Source: Desulfuromonadales bacterium (GTDB lineage: Bacteria; Desulfobacterota; Desulfuromonadia; Desulfuromonadales; UBA2294). From it: a stretch of 9,421 nucleotides of DNA. Below are positions 7,533 through 9,421 of this stretch, piece by piece. How positions within the stretch are numbered: the stretch's first letter is position 1; each line of letters opens with the position of its first letter. Location: assembly GCA_030591795.1 (NCBI GenBank), contig JAUVAJ010000036.1:1-9421 (forward strand), written 5' to 3'. The notes under the pieces were generated by a model. It was given only the letters and a program-made list of their open reading frames with translations. It was not told the DNA's origin and searched no databases. The position numbers were made by a program, and so were the translations under genes.

Positions 7533-7540
7533 TGTGCCAT
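7533..7540 (+). promoter_or_regulatory. TGTGCCAT half-site (site 2)
   Basis: An exact copy of TGTGCCAT that forms a perfect inverted repeat with ATGGCACA at 7517-7524 across 8 bases. The bases after it do not complete a full dyad. No T-run follows, so a regulatory site is preferred over an intrinsic terminator. Confidence 0.4.
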
Positions 7541-7586
7541 CCATAGTTCAGCTCCATTAACCACACTCTTTAGCTAGAATGGTTAT

Positions 7587-7600
7587 TGTGCCATAACATA
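7587..7600 (+). promoter_or_regulatory. TGTGCCAT-containing imperfect dyad (site 3)
   Basis: TGTGCCATAACATA matches the palindromic form TGTGCCATGGCACA in 11 of 14 bases. It lies about 78 bases upstream of the -24 element, with its centre about 76 bases from that of site 1. It is also nested in an inverted repeat GTTAT-N6-ATAAC. It is proposed as a second enhancer site for the adjacent activator. Confidence 0.4.
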
Positions 7601-7677
7601 CTGAAAATTAGTTGTTTTATCTATTGATTAAACTGTCTGTACTGCTGTGAGGCTATCGAATATCGACCAGATTATTC

Positions 7678-7692
7678 TGGCATGTTTATTGG
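7678..7692 (+). promoter_or_regulatory. Sigma-54-like promoter of the CheY-like/MCP-like pair
   Basis: TGGCATG-ttta-TTGG fits TGGCACG-N4-TTGC with the invariant -24 GG and correct 10-base spacing. The -12 dinucleotide is GG instead of GC. It lies immediately downstream of a sigma-54 activator gene and of the TGTGCCAT cluster. The expected transcription start is near 7703, leaving only about 8 bases before the ATG at 7711, so either the message is nearly leaderless or another promoter also serves the gene. Confidence 0.45.
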
Positions 7693-7710
7693 ATATGTCT
7701 TTTAAGTCTT

Positions 7711-8100
7711 ATGGACAAAGAAACAATAAAATCTGAGCGCAAGACAATCTTAATAGTTGATGATTCTCTCATCGCCCGGAGAATGGTCCGTTTTGCTCTC
7801 CACGGGATTGATTGTACAATACTGGAAGCGGTTGATGGGACCGAAGCGGTCAGGATTCTTTATAGTCAAACGGTTGACCTTATGGTGACGGATCTGAATA
7901 TGCCGAATATGAACGGGTTTGAGCTAAGCCGTATTGTCCGTGAGACCGAAGGGATGACAGATATGCCGATCATCATGATCTCACAAGATGATAGCCAGGA
8001 ACATAAAGTTGAGGCGCGCCAGAATGGGATATCATTGTTCATTTCAAAGCCGTTTACCCCGGAGCAGTTTTCTGACCTGGTTGTGCAAGTGTTGCGTTGA
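7711..8100 (+). CDS. Single-domain CheY-like response regulator
   Basis: A 129-residue stand-alone receiver with no output domain. It carries the acidic pair D17/D18 (ILIVDDSLIARR), phosphoacceptor D61 (VTDLNMPNMNGFE), S91 at the Thr/Ser switch position (IIMISQDD) and K113 (FISKPFTPEQF), so it should be phosphorylatable. Such proteins carry signals in chemotaxis-type or phosphorelay pathways through protein contacts. The MCP-like gene starts 28 bases after its stop, in the same reading frame, so the two are probably co-transcribed. The upstream ribosome binding site is poor (TAAG 4 bases before ATG), but no better in-frame start exists before Met25, which would delete the acidic pair. The regulatory region 7510-7692 suggests control by the preceding sigma-54 activator. 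No CheA is visible, so the phosphodonor is unknown. Confidence 0.9.
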   Translation: MDKETIKSERKTILIVDDSLIARRMVRFALHGIDCTILEAVDGTEAVRILYSQTVDLMVTDLNMPNMNGFELSRIVRETEGMTDMPIIMISQDDSQEHKVEARQNGISLFISKPFTPEQFSDLVVQVLR

Positions 8101-8117
8101 GTTTATATACTGATAAA

Positions 8118-8123
8118 TGAGGT
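8118..8123 (+). promoter_or_regulatory. Ribosome binding site setting a TTG start
   Basis: TGAGGT lies 4 bases before TTG at 8128. It is the only good Shine-Dalgarno match after the CheY-like stop codon. No ATG or GTG in the open frame occurs until well inside the conserved helical protein (ATG near 8371), so TTG at 8128 is the best start. Confidence 0.55.
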
Positions 8124-8127
8124 AAAT

Positions 8128-9421
8128 TTGCTGACACGGCAACAAATTACAATTGATGAGTTTGACGTACACAGTCGCGCGCCTGGCGAGCAGAGTAATC
8201 GCCCGCAATGGAATCGTGATGATTGGTACGACTATCTCAGCTTGCCTGGTCGCCAGTTGGTAGAGCTGCATGCTTTGACCGAAGAGCGATTTCTCGGTTT
8301 CGGGTCTTTTCTCCGTGATTTTCATACCCGGGCGGCTAGCGTATCTGAGCTTGCAACCGTAATCCGAGATCAGATGGTGGGTGATGATGCTTCTGGCGGA
8401 GTCACAAATCTGCAATTACTGGTAGAACGGATGAATATTTTTTTGCAGGATATTAATACCGCATCACAACGCAATGAACGGGCACTTACCTCAATCTGCG
8501 CCACCCTTGAAAGTTTACAACAACCTTTGCAAGCCTTTCAGCGGATTACCAAAACCTTACAGGTGGTTGGGGTCACGACCAGGGTAGAGTGTTCCGGTTT
8601 TGTCGACAGTCGCAATAACTTGACCCACCTCTCAGACAGTATCAGGCGGTTAGGGGGTTTGATCGCGGGCAATATGAGCGAGATCAATGATCAGGTTTCG
8701 ATCCTGCACTCTCTGAGCAAAGATGCGTTGCGCAATGAATCTGCATTGAACAACGGTCAATCTAGCCATGCCATGGAAGTCGTTACGCAGGCCAGAAACG
8801 TATTGGCACAACTTGTCGAAAACAAGAGCAAAGCTCTTATTCAAAGTGAGTCTTTGACCCAGTCGTCAAAATCCGTGTCGCACAGTATTAGTGAGATCGT
8901 CTCCTCTATACAATTCCACGATATTACGCGCCAGCAGATTGAGCATGTGACTGAAACAATTGATAAGTTTAAAGATGTTATTTCAGCAAGCTTTGAGCAA
9001 GCTGATCATGCAAAAATTATAGTTCTAGAAAATGAGATTGCAGATGGTTGCCGGCTGCAGTCAGATCAACTACAGAACTCGAGTAAGGAGTTAACGGCGG
9101 CGGTCTGGCGCATTATTGAGAGTTTACATTCCCTTTCAGGTAGTGTCACCGCTTTGGCGAACGACACATGTACTCTGGGTGGTGATACTGAGCGTGATGG
9201 TGTTACCTTTTTTGATGCAATAGTACCGGCGATCGAATCTGTTGCCTCTGTTTTAAATGAAAACATGACCACCGCCGCACTCTCCGCCCGGGCTGTTACC
9301 TCGGTTGTCAGTGCTGCCGGAAACATGGTGCAATTGGTTGATGAGATAGAGAATTTCAGCGCCGAAATGAAAGTAATTGCCCTGAACGCCAGTATTGAAT
9401 CGGTACACATTAAAGCTGGCA
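8128..9421 (+). CDS. Soluble MCP-like chemotaxis signalling protein (partial, runs off right edge)
   Basis: The frame is open from 8101 to the window end with no stop; 431 codons are visible from TTG 8128. It has no signal peptide or membrane segment and is predicted almost entirely helical, with heptad-like stretches such as NMSEINDQVSILHSLSKDAL and ESLTQSSKSVSHSISEIV. The motif FHDITRQQIEHV begins at residue 263 and is typical of cytosolic MCP-like proteins. IALNASIESV at 417-426 matches the LALNAAIEAA segment leading to the MCP signalling tip. The window ends just before the tip, so CheA/CheW contact residues cannot be checked. It is therefore likely a cytoplasmic, atypical receptor or signalling scaffold acting with the CheY-like protein encoded 27 bases upstream. 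The N-terminal 90 residues (DDWYDYLSLPGRQLVELHAL onward) show no sensor domain I recognise. The gene's reality is firm; its exact subfamily is not. Confidence 0.8.
   Translation, partial: MLTRQQITIDEFDVHSRAPGEQSNRPQWNRDDWYDYLSLPGRQLVELHALTEERFLGFGSFLRDFHTRAASVSELATVIRDQMVGDDASGGVTNLQLLVERMNIFLQDINTASQRNERALTSICATLESLQQPLQAFQRITKTLQVVGVTTRVECSGFVDSRNNLTHLSDSIRRLGGLIAGNMSEINDQVSILHSLSKDALRNESALNNGQSSHAMEVVTQARNVLAQLVENKSKALIQSESLTQSSKSVSHSISEIVSSIQFHDITRQQIEHVTETIDKFKDVISASFEQADHAKIIVLENEIADGCRLQSDQLQNSSKELTAAVWRIIESLHSLSGSVTALANDTCTLGGDTERDGVTFFDAIVPAIESVASVLNENMTTAALSARAVTSVVSAAGNMVQLVDEIENFSAEMKVIALNASIESVHIKAG

Noticed and set aside
7510..7600. TGTGCCAT copies as a CRISPR or other repeat array
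   Set aside because: There are only three short copies, in mixed orientation and with unequal spacing; they fit protein-binding sites rather than an array.
8044..8415. Minus-strand open frame of 123 codons
   Set aside because: It overlaps the end of the CheY-like gene and the start of the MCP-like gene, both on plus; it is a shadow with no recognisable protein features.
9066..9410. Minus-strand open frame of 114 codons
   Set aside because: It lies wholly opposite the open MCP-like frame, which has recognisable motifs; the minus-strand translation has no domain or convincing start context.

Overview
The window (about 9.4 kb, moderate GC) looks like chromosomal DNA of a signalling-rich anaerobic deltaproteobacterium, most likely of the Desulfuromonadales/Geobacter group. 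This is inferred from the gene types (multi-PAS histidine kinase with an NtrC-type regulator, a solo PstS-like periplasmic protein beside a C-terminal-Phe beta-barrel remnant, a soluble MCP-like protein) and from codon and protein style. No RNA gene, insertion sequence, CRISPR array or integrase was found, so the taxonomic call is tentative.

Layout. (1) 89-1216, minus strand: a secreted protein with two tandem beta-sandwich, carbohydrate-binding-module-like domains. (2) 1217-2665: the worn remains of what looks like a porin / solo phosphate-type binding protein / membrane sensor operon. The outer-membrane barrel survives only as its C-terminal end with an internal stop (about 1616-1828). The binding-protein gene (1886-2305) is intact with a strong ribosome binding site. 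The sensor gene (2323-2665) is frameshifted in an A-run and truncated before any kinase domain. A good intrinsic terminator at 2735-2774 separates this relic from the next unit. (3) 2840-7509: a tightly spaced two-gene two-component system, namely a 987-residue membrane histidine kinase (dCache-like sensor, HAMP, three PAS, HisKA, HATPase) and a 567-residue sigma-54 activator (receiver, PAS, AAA+, Fis-type HTH). (4) 7510-7710: a non-coding stretch with a 16-bp palindrome, two further TGTGCCAT half-sites and a sigma-54-like -24/-12 element. (5) 7711 to the right edge: a single-domain CheY-like receiver, then a soluble MCP-like protein that starts at TTG and runs off the window.

Working model (inference): the kinase senses a periplasmic ligand and phosphorylates the NtrC-type regulator. 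The regulator binds the TGTGCCAT cluster just downstream of its own gene and activates sigma-54 transcription of the CheY-like/MCP-like pair. The window would then hold a complete sensor-activator-target circuit feeding a chemotaxis-type output. The weakest points are a non-consensus -12 base and a very short predicted leader before the CheY-like start codon.
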